Shown: positions 38,946-49,640, counted from the stretch's first letter. The stretch: 64,000 nt of DNA from Microbulbifer okhotskensis (GCF_023895975.1 NZ_JALBWM010000011.1:1-64000), one strand, 5' to 3'. The notes: generated from the sequence alone by a model not told the origin. A program made the numbers and translations.

Positions 38946-40430
38946 ATGAAGAAAACGTTGAAATATACGCTAATATTTTTCATTGTCCTGGGCGCCGCTG
39001 TTTCTACCGCCTTGGCTACTTTTAAATCGAGTGTCAGTGTGCCTTGGCGCCAATTAATTGGTGGCACCCAAACTACTGAAAAAATAATTTCGAAACGCTT
39101 ATCCACAGCAGATGAATACTCCGTTCAACTCTTCTCGAGTAACGTGCCCGGTGCACGTTGGCTCGCGGTCACTCGCAATGGCGATATTATTGTGTCCCAG
39201 CCAAAACGGGGCAAAGTCTCCCTGTTATCGGCAGACCGGAATGCGGACGGTCACAGTGATGGTCAGCGAGCCCTTATCGAGGATTTGAAACGGCCCCATG
39301 GATTACTGTTCCACGACAACTGGCTGTATATCGCTGAAGGCGATGCGATAGGACGTGTTCCATTTGACCATTCCACTGGACGACTGACCGGGCCCTACCA
39401 GCGAATTATTGAAAATCTCGAGGATGATGGTCACTGGACCAAAACTATCGCCATGAGTCCCGACGGATGGCTATTCCTCAGCAGTGGCTCCAGCTGCAAT
39501 GTCTGTGTCGAACAAGATCCACGCCGCGCTACAATCTTGCGCATGCGACCCGATGGTAATAATTTTGAAATATATGCCACAGGTTTGCGCAATAGTGTCG
39601 GCTTCGACTGGTCTCCCCACGACGGGGGCCTCTACGCCACGGACAACGGCCGCGACTGGCTGGGCGACGACCTCCCCCCCGACGAACTCAATTTGATTAA
39701 ACAGACACAATTTTACGGCTGGCCCTATGCCTATGGCGACAGAGTCCCCGATCCCGAGTTCGGTGTTGATGCCAGCCCGAAGATCAAACAAAAAATTGCC
39801 TCCTCAGTCCCTCCCGTACACGTATTCCGCGCCCACAATGCACCTCTGGGAATAAGCTTTTTACGCAGCGCTAAACAGCCGGAAAAATATCGGAGCGCCG
39901 CGTTGGTTGCGATGCACGGTTCCTGGAATCGCAGCGTGAAGGATGGCTATAAAGTTGTTTCTCTACATTGGGATAACCGTGGAAACATTCAGCAGGAAGA
40001 TTTTATGTGGGGATTTCTCAGTGACGACCACCAAACGGTATACGGCAGGCCGGTCGCTATCGCTGAGGATAATCACGGTGCTATCTATATCTCCGACGAC
40101 TATGCCGGCGCCATCTACCGCCTCAACAGCGGCGGATTCCAGCAGGCTACTGTGACAACACAAAACCGCCGCCCAATTAAAGCACCCGACAAATCCCCAC
40201 CTATTGATCCTGATACTGCCCAAACCGGAGCGGCACTCTACCAAAGCCACGACTGCGCACACTGCCACCAGGCCCAGTTTCCTCTGAGAGGCCTGTCGGA
40301 AAAGTACACATTGCAGACACTGGCTGATTTCTTCGATGCGCCAACGCCCCCGATGCCCAACTACAACTTTAATGATTCGCAGAAAAGGGCTCTGGCGCAT
40401 TACCTGTTATCTCGGGAAATCCAGCCATAG
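38946..40430 (+). CDS. PQQ-type glucose/sorbosone dehydrogenase family protein with C-terminal cytochrome c domain
   Basis: The 494-residue protein has an N-terminal signal or anchor (about 5-23). A six-bladed propeller of the soluble glucose/L-sorbosone dehydrogenase type follows (about 50-400), with a LKRPHGLLF stretch, a SCNVC pair and a GLRNSVGFDW segment. The C-terminal domain has a single CAHCH heme c site and a likely Met ligand in TPPMPNY. It probably oxidises a sugar or aldehyde in the periplasm and passes electrons to its own heme. Its gene is divergent from the Rsm-type RNA, with which it shares a regulatory region. Confidence 0.85.
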   Translation: MKKTLKYTLIFFIVLGAAVSTALATFKSSVSVPWRQLIGGTQTTEKIISKRLSTADEYSVQLFSSNVPGARWLAVTRNGDIIVSQPKRGKVSLLSADRNADGHSDGQRALIEDLKRPHGLLFHDNWLYIAEGDAIGRVPFDHSTGRLTGPYQRIIENLEDDGHWTKTIAMSPDGWLFLSSGSSCNVCVEQDPRRATILRMRPDGNNFEIYATGLRNSVGFDWSPHDGGLYATDNGRDWLGDDLPPDELNLIKQTQFYGWPYAYGDRVPDPEFGVDASPKIKQKIASSVPPVHVFRAHNAPLGISFLRSAKQPEKYRSAALVAMHGSWNRSVKDGYKVVSLHWDNRGNIQQEDFMWGFLSDDHQTVYGRPVAIAEDNHGAIYISDDYAGAIYRLNSGGFQQATVTTQNRRPIKAPDKSPPIDPDTAQTGAALYQSHDCAHCHQAQFPLRGLSEKYTLQTLADFFDAPTPPMPNYNFNDSQKRALAHYLLSREIQP

Positions 40431-40527
40431 AAAGGCTAATCCTTAGCGGTGGCTGTGAGTGGGACTCGCAGAATTGACCCCTGCAGCGCCAGCCGCTAAG
40501 GTTGCCCCGCAATTACGAGGCGATGCT

Positions 40528-40782
40528 ATGGCGGCGAAGAAAAAAACAGCAACTTTCGAAGAGAGTCTTGAGGCGTTGGAACAATTAGTTGGGCGACTCG
40601 AAGCGGGGGACCTTCCTCTGGAAGAGGCCCTGGCTGATTTTGAGCGAGGGGTGAAGCTCACGCGGGAATGCCAGCAAAAGCTCGCCAAAGCCGAGCAAAA
40701 GGTCAAGTTGTTAATCGAAGAAAACGGCAGTATCCGCGAACTCCCTTTTGAAGCCGAGGACGATAGCGGAGGGCAAGCTTAA
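40528..40782 (+). CDS. xseB: Exodeoxyribonuclease VII small subunit
   Basis: The 84-residue protein has the XseB signature: FEESLEALEQLVGRLEAGDLPLEE-type helices and a coiled second half. With XseA it degrades single-stranded DNA. I chose the ATG at 40528 because GAGG lies 7 nt upstream; the open frame extends 23 codons upstream. It abuts ispA directly, starting the conserved xseB-ispA-dxs operon. Confidence 0.93.
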   Translation: MAAKKKTATFEESLEALEQLVGRLEAGDLPLEEALADFERGVKLTRECQQKLAKAEQKVKLLIEENGSIRELPFEAEDDSGGQA

Positions 40783-41691
40783 GTGAGTTCTTCAAGCCCA
40801 CCCGAGCAACTGAAAACATTTTTGGCAACCTCCTCTGCCCGAGTAGAGGCGCGTATCCAGCAGGCTCTGTGCTCTCCCATCATCGGCGCAGAAAAGCTGT
40901 ACGAAGCTATGGCTTATGCGGCACTAGGGCCCGGTAAGCGTCTGCGCCCCGCCCTGGTCTACGCTTGCGCGCAAGTGTTCAAAGGTATCGACTTCGACCT
41001 CTCCCGTTGCGACAGCGCAGCGGCAGCACTGGAGTGCATCCACGCCTACTCCCTGGTACACGACGACCTGCCGGCCATGGATGACGACGAACTGCGCCGC
41101 GGCCGACCCACTTGCCATATCGCCTACAATGAGGCCACCGCAATTCTCGCCGGCGACGCCCTGCAATCCCAGGCATTTGAACTGCTTTTGAGCGAAGAGC
41201 TCCCCCCCCAGTTGCAATTGCAGCTACTGCGAGAACTCGCCAGTGCCGCAGGTGCGCGGGGTATGGTCGCGGGCCAGGCCATCGATCTGGACTCAGTCGA
41301 CCAGACGCTCACTCTGGCGCAACTCGAACCCATGCACCGCCTGAAGACGGGTGCACTGATCTGCGCCAGCGCGCGTATGGGCGCGCTTCTGGGTGGCGCC
41401 AGCGAACTGGAGCTGCAAGTAGTCAGTCGCTACGCACAGGCTATCGGCCTAGCCTTCCAGGTTCAGGATGATATCCTCGACATCACCGCAGAGACCGCAG
41501 TACTGGGCAAACCGCAAGGAGCAGATGCCCTGCGTAATAAACCCACTTATGTCTCTCTACTCGGTGTCGAGGGCGCTCGGAAAAAGCTGGCAAAATTGCA
41601 CAATCAAGCTTCCCAGGCCCTGCAAAACCTCCCCGGTGACACTCTGCTCCTGCAGCAGCTCGCGGACTATATCGTAGAGCGCGGACACTGA
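40783..41691 (+). CDS. ispA: Farnesyl diphosphate synthase (polyprenyl synthetase)
   Basis: The 302-residue protein starts at a GTG immediately after the xseB stop codon. It has both aspartate-rich motifs: DDLPAMDDDELRRGRPT (FARM) and QVQDDILD (SARM). It joins isopentenyl diphosphate units to make farnesyl diphosphate for quinone and cell-wall lipid carriers. Its place between xseB and dxs matches Pseudomonas-type synteny and links it to precursor supply from dxs. Confidence 0.95.
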   Translation: MSSSSPPEQLKTFLATSSARVEARIQQALCSPIIGAEKLYEAMAYAALGPGKRLRPALVYACAQVFKGIDFDLSRCDSAAAALECIHAYSLVHDDLPAMDDDELRRGRPTCHIAYNEATAILAGDALQSQAFELLLSEELPPQLQLQLLRELASAAGARGMVAGQAIDLDSVDQTLTLAQLEPMHRLKTGALICASARMGALLGGASELELQVVSRYAQAIGLAFQVQDDILDITAETAVLGKPQGADALRNKPTYVSLLGVEGARKKLAKLHNQASQALQNLPGDTLLLQQLADYIVERGH

Positions 41692-41786
41692 GTCACAGCA
41701 TTCCTCGGGGGGTTTGGGATGCAATATGACCGTCACGGGCATACAATCCCCCTCAATATCACCATCTGTTGCAACTGATACATTTG

Positions 41787-43703
41787 ATGCTCGAAGAAAT
41801 TCCACGCACACGCCCGCAAACGCCGCTCCTCGACTCAATCGACGATCCGGCTCAACTGCGCGCCCTCGATGAACGCCAATTGCCAGAACTCGCCAGCCAA
41901 TTGCGCGAGTACCTACTCTATTGTGTCGGCCAAAGCGGCGGACACTTTGGCGCAGGCCTGGGTGTGGTGGAACTGACCATCGCCCTGCATTACATCTTCA
42001 ACACCCCAGAAGACCGCTTGGTGTGGGATGTGGGCCATCAGACCTACCCCCACAAGATTCTGACCGGACGCCGCGAACAGATGCTTTCCATGCGCCAGCA
42101 AGGAGGCCTTTCCGGCTTCCCCAAGCGCAGCGAAAGTCCCTACGATACCTTTGGTGTGGGTCACTCCAGCACATCGATCAGCGCTGCCCTGGGCATGGCC
42201 CTGGGCTCCCCGGACGAGCGCAAAGTGGTGGCGGTGATTGGCGATGGCGCTATGACTGCAGGTATGGCCTTTGAAGCCTTAAACCACGCCTCCCACACCG
42301 GCCGCGACATGTTGGTTGTTCTCAATGACAACAGTATGTCGATTTCAAAAAATGTCGGAGGCCTCGCCACCTATTTCGCCAAAATTCTGGCCAGTAAGAC
42401 CTACCTCAATATGCGTGAGGGCAGCCGCAAGATATTGTCTGCCATTCCAAAAGCCTGGCAATTGGCGCGGCGCACCGAAGAACACGTAAAAGGGATGATT
42501 ACCCCAGGCACCTTGTTCGAAGAGCTGGGTTTTAACTACGTGGGGCCTCTCGATGGCCACAATATGCACGACCTGGTGCATACCCTACGCAATTTGCGCA
42601 GCCAGCCCGGGCCTCAACTCCTGCATATTGCCACCACTAAAGGCAAGGGTTTCGGTCCCGCCGAGAAAGACCCGGTGGGCTACCACGCGCTGAACAAACT
42701 CGAGCCCGAGGCAAAAGTACAGGTCGCTGTACCCGGCAAGAAAAAGCTACCCAAGTACCAGGATATTTTTGGCCAGTGGCTCTGTGATACTGCGGAGCAG
42801 GACCAGCGCCTGATCGGTATCACTCCCGCCATGTGCGAAGGCTCCGGTATGGTGGAATTCTCCAAGCGCTTCCCCGACCGCTTCCACGATGTCGCCATTG
42901 CCGAGCAACACGCAGTGACGCTCGCCGCCGGCCTCGCCTGCGAGAAGCAAAAACCGGTCGTGGCGATCTACTCCACTTTCCTGCAGCGCGGCTACGACCA
43001 AATGGTCCACGATGTTGCAATCCAGAATCTGGATGTCACCTTCGCTATCGACCGCGCCGGCCTGGTAGGCGAGGACGGCCCCACCCACGCGGGCAGTTTT
43101 GACCTCACTTTTATGCGCTGCCTGCCCTACTTGGCGATCGCAGCACCCAGTGATGAAAACGAATGCCGTCAGTTGCTCTACACCGCGTATCAACACAAGG
43201 GCCCCGCTGCCGTGCGTTATCCGCGCGGTACCGGCATGGGCACACCGATCAGCGATGAAATGAACGAACTGCCAATTGGCAAAGGACGTTTATTGCGTCA
43301 GGGCAGTGGCGTCGCCATTCTCAGTTTTGGCACCCTTCTAACTCAAGCCATGGCGGCTGCGGAGCGCCTCGGCGCCTCTGTTGCAGATATGCGCTGGGTA
43401 AAACCCCTGGATGAAGCATTGATTGATGAACTTGCCGAGAGCCATCAACTCATAGTTACCATCGAAGAGAATACCATTGCCGGTGGCGCCGGTAGCGCCG
43501 TGCTTGAATATCTCAATCGCAGTGCCAGATCTATGCCAGTACTTCAATTGGGGCTGCCAGACCAGATTATCGAACACGGTAAACACAAGGATCTACTCGC
43601 CGCTATCGGCCTCAATGCCACCGGCATTGAGGAACAGGTACGCGAACGCCTGCAGTTAGTGAACCATCAGAGTTTTGACAGCCGCACCGCTGCGACCAAC
43701 TGA
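41787..43703 (+). CDS. dxs: 1-deoxy-D-xylulose-5-phosphate synthase
   Basis: The 638-residue thiamine-diphosphate enzyme condenses pyruvate and glyceraldehyde 3-phosphate in the first step of the MEP isoprenoid pathway. It has the ThDP motif [23 protein letters not shown] with the conserved His, and [12 protein letters not shown] in the pyrimidine domain. The ATG at 41787 starts LEEIPRTRP, which matches family starts. An in-frame TTG at 41769 is possible. No clear ribosome binding site is visible for either. It ends the xseB-ispA-dxs operon. Confidence 0.96.
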   Translation: MLEEIPRTRPQTPLLDSIDDPAQLRALDERQLPELASQLREYLLYCVGQSGGHFGAGLGVVELTIALHYIFNTPEDRLVWDVGHQTYPHKILTGRREQMLSMRQQGGLSGFPKRSESPYDTFGVGHSSTSISAALGMALGSPDERKVVAVIGDGAMTAGMAFEALNHASHTGRDMLVVLNDNSMSISKNVGGLATYFAKILASKTYLNMREGSRKILSAIPKAWQLARRTEEHVKGMITPGTLFEELGFNYVGPLDGHNMHDLVHTLRNLRSQPGPQLLHIATTKGKGFGPAEKDPVGYHALNKLEPEAKVQVAVPGKKKLPKYQDIFGQWLCDTAEQDQRLIGITPAMCEGSGMVEFSKRFPDRFHDVAIAEQHAVTLAAGLACEKQKPVVAIYSTFLQRGYDQMVHDVAIQNLDVTFAIDRAGLVGEDGPTHAGSFDLTFMRCLPYLAIAAPSDENECRQLLYTAYQHKGPAAVRYPRGTGMGTPISDEMNELPIGKGRLLRQGSGVAILSFGTLLTQAMAAAERLGASVADMRWVKPLDEALIDELAESHQLIVTIEENTIAGGAGSAVLEYLNRSARSMPVLQLGLPDQIIEHGKHKDLLAAIGLNATGIEEQVRERLQLVNHQSFDSRTAATN

Positions 43704-43871
43704 CTCAGCCTACCAGTGGCAGTCAGCCATTTCGGTTGACTGCTCTTCGAATACCCGGCAAAACTTTTGCCTTTTCGACACCGGTCTCAGCACCGATACA
43801 ACCGGAATAAGCAATATTGGGCCTAGCCGAAGGCCACTATCAATCACTTCGCGCTTTCACTCGAGGGGAAT

Positions 43872-45722
43872 ATGTCACTAATCCGAAAAGTCCTGCTCAC
43901 TTCCCTGGGACTTGTCACCAGTCTCAATGTCTCGGCCATGGATCAAAAAGCCTTCCGTAAAGCTTTTAAATCCCTACCGGAAACCAGTGCCACAGAGCGA
44001 CTCACCGCCCTGCAGGATTTACGCTACCGCTGGATTATGGAGAGCTACCCCAGCAGGGCCACCTACGAAGGCTATCCCGACCAAAATCACCGCTGGGTGG
44101 ACAATTCTCTGAAGGCGATTGAGCGCCGACAACAACAGACAAGACTGCTGTTGGGCGCCACGCGCAATATTGATCAAGTCGACCTGACGGCCGAACAGCA
44201 ACTGGATTACCAGCTTCTCTACCAGGACCTTCTCGGCTCGGTGAAAGGATTCCAGTTCCCGGAACACCTGCAACCAGTCACTCATATGAGTGGGGTTCAA
44301 CGAAATGTGCCGGCGGTTTTAAACAGCATGCCAAAGCGCACTGTGGCCGATTATGAAATGATTATTCGCCGCCTGGAAAGGCTGCCAATCCTTATTGAAC
44401 AAACCGAGGGTTTAATGCGCCGCGGTCTGCGCAAGCAGGTTACGCCTCCGCAAATTACCCTGCGCGACCTACCCCGGCAAATACGGGCATTGGTTCCACC
44501 CGTGCCTGAGCAAAGCCCACTGCTAAATGCCTTCAATAACATGCCCAAGGCAATTCCGGCAGCCATGCAACAGAGCCTACAGCAGCGCGCCCACGCCACT
44601 TATAGCAAGCTGCTGGTACCTGCCTGGCAGAATATGGCGGAATTTATTGAGCGCGAATATACCCCCGGAGCGCAGGTGGATACGGCTTTAACCAGCCGCC
44701 CCGATGGTTTGCGCTGGTATGCCCACAAGGTGGAAGAGAGCACAACCACCGACCTGAGCCCCGAAGAAATTCACCGTATTGGTCTGGCAGAAGTCAGACG
44801 TATCCGCGGAGAAATGGACAAGATCATCCAGAAAACCGGTTTTCAGGGCGATTTCAAGGAATTTACCGGGTTTTTGCGCACAGACCCACGCTTTTACCAC
44901 AACAGCCGGGACGCGTTGTTGCGGGATTACCGTGATATCGCCAAGCGCATTGACGCAGAACTGCCGGTTTTGTTTAGCACCTTGCCGCGCCTACCCTACG
45001 GCGTAAAGCCGATTCCCAGCTATTCCGAACAATCGCAAACCACCGCGTATTACCAACCGGGTTCTGTAGACACCGGCCGCGCAGGTATATTCTTCGCCAA
45101 CACCTATAACCTGCAAAGCCGCCCAAAATGGGAGATGGAGGCTTTAACTGTACACGAGGCCATGCCCGGCCACCATTTGCAAATCGCCCTTGCCCAGGAG
45201 CAAAGTGATATCCACCCCCTGCGTCGTATGGCCCTGTATACGGCATTTGTAGAGGGTTGGGGACTTTACTCCGAGAGCCTCGGTTACGACTTGGGTCTGT
45301 ATAAAAACCCCTACAGCGAATTCGGCGCACTCACTTACGATATGTGGCGAGCGGTGCGCCTGGTGGTAGACACCGGTATGCACCAGTTGGGCTGGAGCCG
45401 CGAGCAGGCTATCGACTACTTTATGGAAAACAGCGCAAAGCCGTTGCATGACGTCACCGTCGAAATCGATCGCTATCTAGTCTGGCCCGGACAGGCACTG
45501 GCCTATAAATTAGGGCAGCTGAAGATTAAAGAGCTGCGTGCTAAAGCCGAGGAAAACCTCGATAGCAATTTCGATATCCGCAGATTCCACGATGCCCTTC
45601 TCGGCGCCGGTGCCCTGCCCCTGAATATTCTCGAGGCGCGTATGCACAGCTGGATAGAAAGCCAGGGCTCTGCATCAGCCTACGCAGATTCCCCTTCAGC
45701 TCCACAAACCTCGGCGGGTTAA
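43872..45722 (+). CDS. Exported DUF885 family protein (putative zinc peptidase)
   Basis: The 616-residue protein has a signal peptide ending near VSA (about 21) and the DUF885 core. The likely zinc motif HEAMPGHH is at His428-His435, and downstream it has EGWGLYSESLG. These features are shared with gluzincin-like metallopeptidases, and family members are often exported and lipid- or peptide-related. No substrate is known. It is monocistronic and is closed by a bidirectional terminator. It marks the start of the accessory stretch between dxs and ribA. Confidence 0.85.
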   Translation: MSLIRKVLLTSLGLVTSLNVSAMDQKAFRKAFKSLPETSATERLTALQDLRYRWIMESYPSRATYEGYPDQNHRWVDNSLKAIERRQQQTRLLLGATRNIDQVDLTAEQQLDYQLLYQDLLGSVKGFQFPEHLQPVTHMSGVQRNVPAVLNSMPKRTVADYEMIIRRLERLPILIEQTEGLMRRGLRKQVTPPQITLRDLPRQIRALVPPVPEQSPLLNAFNNMPKAIPAAMQQSLQQRAHATYSKLLVPAWQNMAEFIEREYTPGAQVDTALTSRPDGLRWYAHKVEESTTTDLSPEEIHRIGLAEVRRIRGEMDKIIQKTGFQGDFKEFTGFLRTDPRFYHNSRDALLRDYRDIAKRIDAELPVLFSTLPRLPYGVKPIPSYSEQSQTTAYYQPGSVDTGRAGIFFANTYNLQSRPKWEMEALTVHEAMPGHHLQIALAQEQSDIHPLRRMALYTAFVEGWGLYSESLGYDLGLYKNPYSEFGALTYDMWRAVRLVVDTGMHQLGWSREQAIDYFMENSAKPLHDVTVEIDRYLVWPGQALAYKLGQLKIKELRAKAEENLDSNFDIRRFHDALLGAGALPLNILEARMHSWIESQGSASAYADSPSAPQTSAG

Positions 45723-45723
45723 A

Positions 45724-45764
45724 GCAAAATTAAAGGGTGGGTACTTCCCGCCCTTTAATTTTGC
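45724..45764. terminator. Bidirectional terminator between the DUF885 and TonB receptor genes
   Basis: An 18-bp inverted repeat (45724-45741 with 45747-45764, one G-T pair) with a 5-nt loop is flanked by A/T-rich arms. It starts immediately after the DUF885 stop and serves both convergent genes. Confidence 0.9.
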
Positions 45765-45797
45765 CGAGCCACTTGCGCCTGAAAAATATTGATGCTC

Positions 45798-47873
45798 TCA
45801 CCAGTCAGTCGATACCGAAAAATACATTGAACGGGGCTCCCCTGGAAAATATCTATCGCCGGAAAAACTACTGTAATCCCCCCGCTCCGCATAGGCCTCA
45901 TTGGTCAGGTTTAATACCCTGGCAGACAGGGCCCAGTGATCCAATTCCCAACGCGCTCGCAGGTTCAGCAAATTGTGTCCTGAATATTCATGCTGATTCT
46001 GGGGGTCAGTGTAATAGCGCCCCTGATGCAGCCCTTCCAGCTCTAGCATAAACTCTTGCCGAGGCTGCCATTGCAGGCGATAACTGCCGAAGACCCGGGG
46101 GGCTGAATCCACAAGATTGCCATTCAGCGGCACGCCTTGCAGCTCCCTCTGGTCCCGATAGCGGTGCTCTGCATAACTAGAAGAAGCCTCCACACGCCAG
46201 TTCTGTGTCACTGCATAGCTGAGGGCCAACTCGACACCGCGGTGCGAGGTTTTGCCATTGGACTGGTTAAAGTACTCCGTATCTCTAAAAATTACATTGC
46301 TTTTGCGCATTGCGTAAGCGACCAGTTCATAGGACAACTGCTCTTTCAGCCCTCGCACCCCCAACTCGACACTGCTAATTCGTTCTGAATCCAATTCGGC
46401 AACCTTTTGCTCTCGCTGTAAACGATAGAGTTCTGTCACCTGGGGAACCCGATACCCCAGGGCCAAATTTGTAAACAACTGCAAGTCTGAAGTGAGCTGG
46501 TAGGTAACCCCCAATTTTGGCGACCAGTTCTGAAAGCTATCTTTACGATCCTCAGGCCGGCTAAATCTGCAACCACCAAAGCCGCAGGGCGTAGCATCTT
46601 CAGCCGTACGGCCCGACAACATTTTATTATTGTAGTCATACTGTACTGACTCAAAACGCACACCGCCGTACAGTTTTAAAATGTCAGTAATATTCCAGGT
46701 TGCCAGAGTAAAAGGCGCAACACTATAAGCATCAACTTGATAATCGTAATGTTTACCGGTGGGAATAGTCGCGCGTAAAAAGTCTGATCCCTCAGTCGGA
46801 TTTTTCTGGGTCTCACGCAAGTAGCCCTGGGTAAACTCTGTATCCAAACCCACTATCACTTCCAAGTCTTCTCCCTTGGCAAAAAGGTAACTGCTCCGCA
46901 GACCCACACTTTCCTGGCCGTTTTCTTCCAGTGACTGCCCCGGTAAATAGTGCTGCAAAAAACGCATGTCGGTTTTTCTTAGATACGGTGTCAGTAGCAG
47001 CTGCCGGTCTTCTCCCAGATCGAGATCAAGTTTGGAGTAAAGGCGTATCGCAGAGGCATCGCGGAAGGCTTCAGGGTTGGGGTTTTCTCGACCCAATTGC
47101 CAATCCCGATAGGCATTTCTCCCCTCGACATAGCCTGCGGTTTCCTGATTTAAATTAATGACTGCCAAGTGTGTGCGAACCTGTGTATTCCCCTTTGCCG
47201 CCAGGTGTTGAAGACTCAACTTCTGCTGGTCGTACCCGGATTGATTCCGGTAGCCACCATCGGATGCCAGGGACAAATCTGCGCGCACGCCCTCCTTAGC
47301 GGAAAAATCGACCTCTGTTGAGACACTTGTTCGGTAATAATCGTGTGGACCCGCTTCAATCTCTAAAGCACCAGAAAAACCTTTAGGATTTTCGCCGATA
47401 CTCGGGCTGAGAATATTCACCACACCGTGCATGGCATTGGAACCATACAGGCTGCCGGCTGGACCTCGAATAACTTCGACTCGCCGTGCCACTTCACTGT
47501 GGGATTCAAACAGTTCATTAATATTACAGAACCCATTTGCGCGCAGGGGAATGCCATCCTCCATGGCCAGTACACTGCCACAGGCCCCAGCACCCGATAG
47601 CACCGGTGAACGCAACGCGGGCAAATACTCCAGACCATTACCCCGAGCCAAGTTGGCACCGGGAACCCGCGCCAGAGCCTGCTGGATATGATTGTGTTCA
47701 AGTAACTGCAACACATGACCGTCAATTGCAGTGAGGCTCTCGGGGTATTGCTGTCGTTGTTTGTCAAAGCGGCTGGCCGTCACCACAACCGTCTCGACAT
47801 ATTCTTGAGCTGCCAGAGTAACCGGGCTCATCGACAATAGTATTAGCCCCAGGCTGTTGGTTTTTTTTAACAT
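45798..47873 (-). CDS. TonB-dependent outer-membrane receptor
   Basis: The 691-residue protein has a signal peptide (to about residue 22), a TonB box ETVVVTAS, a plug domain (about 35-150, with VEVIRGPAGSLYGSNAM) and a beta-barrel ending in a C-terminal aromatic-containing strand (STDW). Cysteine pairs in the plug (ACGS, FCN) and barrel (CGFGGC) are of the type seen in siderophore and similar receptors. The substrate cannot be assigned, and no Fur box is obvious upstream. The pullulanase gene 2.4 kb away makes an oligosaccharide substrate conceivable, but that is weak. Confidence 0.92.
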   Translation of the reverse strand: MLKKTNSLGLILLSMSPVTLAAQEYVETVVVTASRFDKQRQQYPESLTAIDGHVLQLLEHNHIQQALARVPGANLARGNGLEYLPALRSPVLSGAGACGSVLAMEDGIPLRANGFCNINELFESHSEVARRVEVIRGPAGSLYGSNAMHGVVNILSPSIGENPKGFSGALEIEAGPHDYYRTSVSTEVDFSAKEGVRADLSLASDGGYRNQSGYDQQKLSLQHLAAKGNTQVRTHLAVINLNQETAGYVEGRNAYRDWQLGRENPNPEAFRDASAIRLYSKLDLDLGEDRQLLLTPYLRKTDMRFLQHYLPGQSLEENGQESVGLRSSYLFAKGEDLEVIVGLDTEFTQGYLRETQKNPTEGSDFLRATIPTGKHYDYQVDAYSVAPFTLATWNITDILKLYGGVRFESVQYDYNNKMLSGRTAEDATPCGFGGCRFSRPEDRKDSFQNWSPKLGVTYQLTSDLQLFTNLALGYRVPQVTELYRLQREQKVAELDSERISSVELGVRGLKEQLSYELVAYAMRKSNVIFRDTEYFNQSNGKTSHRGVELALSYAVTQNWRVEASSSYAEHRYRDQRELQGVPLNGNLVDSAPRVFGSYRLQWQPRQEFMLELEGLHQGRYYTDPQNQHEYSGHNLLNLRARWELDHWALSARVLNLTNEAYAERGDYSSFSGDRYFPGEPRSMYFSVSTDW

Positions 47874-48101
47874 ACTTCCAGCTTACCCTTCCTTTTCGAG
47901 TAGCCAACAATACAGAACTGTGATTGGGTTTTCCCGCCCTTATCAAGATCCGCACCAAAGCGGTATCTAGCCGCCAAACCAGTCAATCACTTTCCGCTAA
48001 CTTCATTTGTAAAGTGGCAGACAAGGCTCCTCCGACCTAACCTCCTGAAGGACTTTAAAATTCTAATTCACCAACAAAATTCCGCCTTAAAGAGGAAACG
48101 C

Positions 48102-48419
48102 ATGGCCTGGTTCTACCTGTTAATCGCTGGCATTTGTGAAATTGGCTGGGTAATTGGACTGAAAATATCCCAGGAGGCATCGACCCGACTACTAGGTGTT
48201 GTGCTGGCTATTGTTTTTATTGGCCTTAGCGGGTTTCTATTGTGGCTAGCGCAAAGAGAGATTCCCATTGGGGTATCCTATGCGGTCTGGACCAGCATCG
48301 GTGCCGCCGGCGCCTTCCTGGTAGGTATCCTCTTTTTCGGCGAAACCGCCAGCCTTGGGCGATATCTTGGCGTACTGTTAATTATCGCCGGTGTTGTCAC
48401 CTTAAAACTTGCCCGTTAG
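48102..48419 (+). CDS. SMR family transporter, SugE/Gdx (guanidinium exporter) type
   Basis: The 105-residue, four-helix protein has the essential glutamate of helix 1 in GICEIGWVIGLK and the Gdx-style WTSIGAAG in helix 3. These features distinguish the guanidinium exporters from EmrE-like drug pumps. It likely exports guanidinium by proton antiport as a dual-topology dimer. GAGGA lies 6 nt before the ATG. I looked for the paired ACGR hairpins of a guanidine-II riboswitch upstream and did not see them. Confidence 0.85.
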   Translation: MAWFYLLIAGICEIGWVIGLKISQEASTRLLGVVLAIVFIGLSGFLLWLAQREIPIGVSYAVWTSIGAAGAFLVGILFFGETASLGRYLGVLLIIAGVVTLKLAR

Positions 48420-48432
48420 TCTCGCGTAAATA

Positions 48433-48462
48433 CTTGAGGGGTAGCATCTACTGCCCCTCAAG
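48433..48462. terminator. Hairpin between the convergent SMR and rsgA-like genes
   Basis: A 12-bp stem (CTTGAGGGGTAG with CTGCCCCTCAAG, one G-T pair) and a 6-nt loop lie 14 bases after the SMR stop. There is no T tract on the plus strand, so its efficiency is uncertain. Confidence 0.6.
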
Positions 48463-48518
48463 GCCAAGTATCAGAATACTTGCAAGGTTAAGAGTTCAGG
48501 AAGGACCCAGCTACAGTA

Positions 48519-49640
48519 TCAATCCTTTTCATGATACTTACGCCGGCGCGATTGGTTTTGTACAGAGCGATATAACTGCGAAAGGGCTCGATCACCAGCG
48601 CGCTTTTGCGCCAGATTGCGGCCGTTTCGGCAAAGCTCTGTTTGCAGTTTTTGCCAGTTTTGTAAGCGCCGCTGATCCATTACCCCCTCTGCTATCGCAT
48701 TTTGTACGGTGCAACCTGGCTCTGACTGGTGCTGACAGTCAGAAAAGCGGCACTCCCGAGCCAAAGCTTCGATGTCTGCAAAAGTCTGCACCAATCCATC
48801 CTCAACATGCACTAATCCCAGTTCCCGCATACCCGGACTATCCAGCAGCAGTGCACCCCAACTGAGGGGATGGAGAGAACGCTTACGCGTAGTGTGGCGG
48901 CCCTTGCTATCGGCCTCACGGGTATCCCCGGTCTCGGCCAGGGATTCTCCAGACAGCGTATTCAACAGTGTGGATTTGCCCACACCCGACGACCCTAACA
49001 GTACAATAGTCTCCCCTGGCAAGCACCAATCGCGCAGCTGCATCACGCTTTCCCCGTCGAGACTATTAACGACTGCTACCGGCATTTCGCCAAAAGGGTG
49101 CAACATTTGTAGATAGTGACTGTGGTCTTCACACAGGTCTGCCTTGCTCAGTATCAGGTGAGGACGGCAACCGGACTCTCTCGCCAAAGCCAGGTATCGC
49201 TCAATACGGGACAAGTTAAAATCGTCATTCAAGGAAGAAACGATAAAAACACTGTCCACATTGGCAGCGATCAATTGCACCTGTTGCCCGCCGGCTGCCA
49301 TCCGCTCAAATTGGCTACTGCGATTCAACAGGCGTACAAAATGACCGCTATCGCGCGCCACCAGTAACCAGTCCCCGACCGTAGGCATATTAGAGGCGAC
49401 ACTTGCGGTTAACGACAGGGACGTTGACCCCTCCTCACCCGCCAGCACCAGGCGACTGCGGTGTACCTCTGTTACCCGTAACGGCGCGTATTTCTCCAAT
49501 TCATCGAGAGACAGTTGTTGTTGAAAAAACGACTTCCAGCCGAGTTTTTGTAATGGTGAAGCTTCATGCTCACCGGAGTTACCGGCGGATTTGCTACCGT
49601 GGCCGCTGGCGAAACGGCGGAAAAAGTGAGATTTACTCAA
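48519..49640 (-). CDS. RsgA-type circularly permuted GTPase (ribosome biogenesis)
   Basis: The 373-residue GTPase has the permuted order G4 (LSKAD), G1 (GSSGVGKSTLLN), G3 (DSPGMRE), followed by a zinc-binding C-H-C region (CRFSDCQHQSEPGC). RsgA releases assembly factors from the 30S subunit. The N-terminus LGWKSFFQQQLS matches the second RsgA group found in marine gammaproteobacteria, alongside the usual copy next to orn/psd. I placed the start at TTG 49640 because AGAGGG lies 8 nt upstream; an in-frame TTG 33 bases earlier has no such site. Confidence 0.88.
   Translation of the reverse strand: MSKSHFFRRFASGHGSKSAGNSGEHEASPLQKLGWKSFFQQQLSLDELEKYAPLRVTEVHRSRLVLAGEEGSTSLSLTASVASNMPTVGDWLLVARDSGHFVRLLNRSSQFERMAAGGQQVQLIAANVDSVFIVSSLNDDFNLSRIERYLALARESGCRPHLILSKADLCEDHSHYLQMLHPFGEMPVAVVNSLDGESVMQLRDWCLPGETIVLLGSSGVGKSTLLNTLSGESLAETGDTREADSKGRHTTRKRSLHPLSWGALLLDSPGMRELGLVHVEDGLVQTFADIEALARECRFSDCQHQSEPGCTVQNAIAEGVMDQRRLQNWQKLQTELCRNGRNLAQKRAGDRALSQLYRSVQNQSRRRKYHEKD

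Noticed and set aside
47990-48101. Possible guanidine riboswitch before the SMR exporter gene
   Set aside because: The paired ACGR-loop hairpins of the guanidine-II class are not visible, and the region is short for the guanidine-I class.
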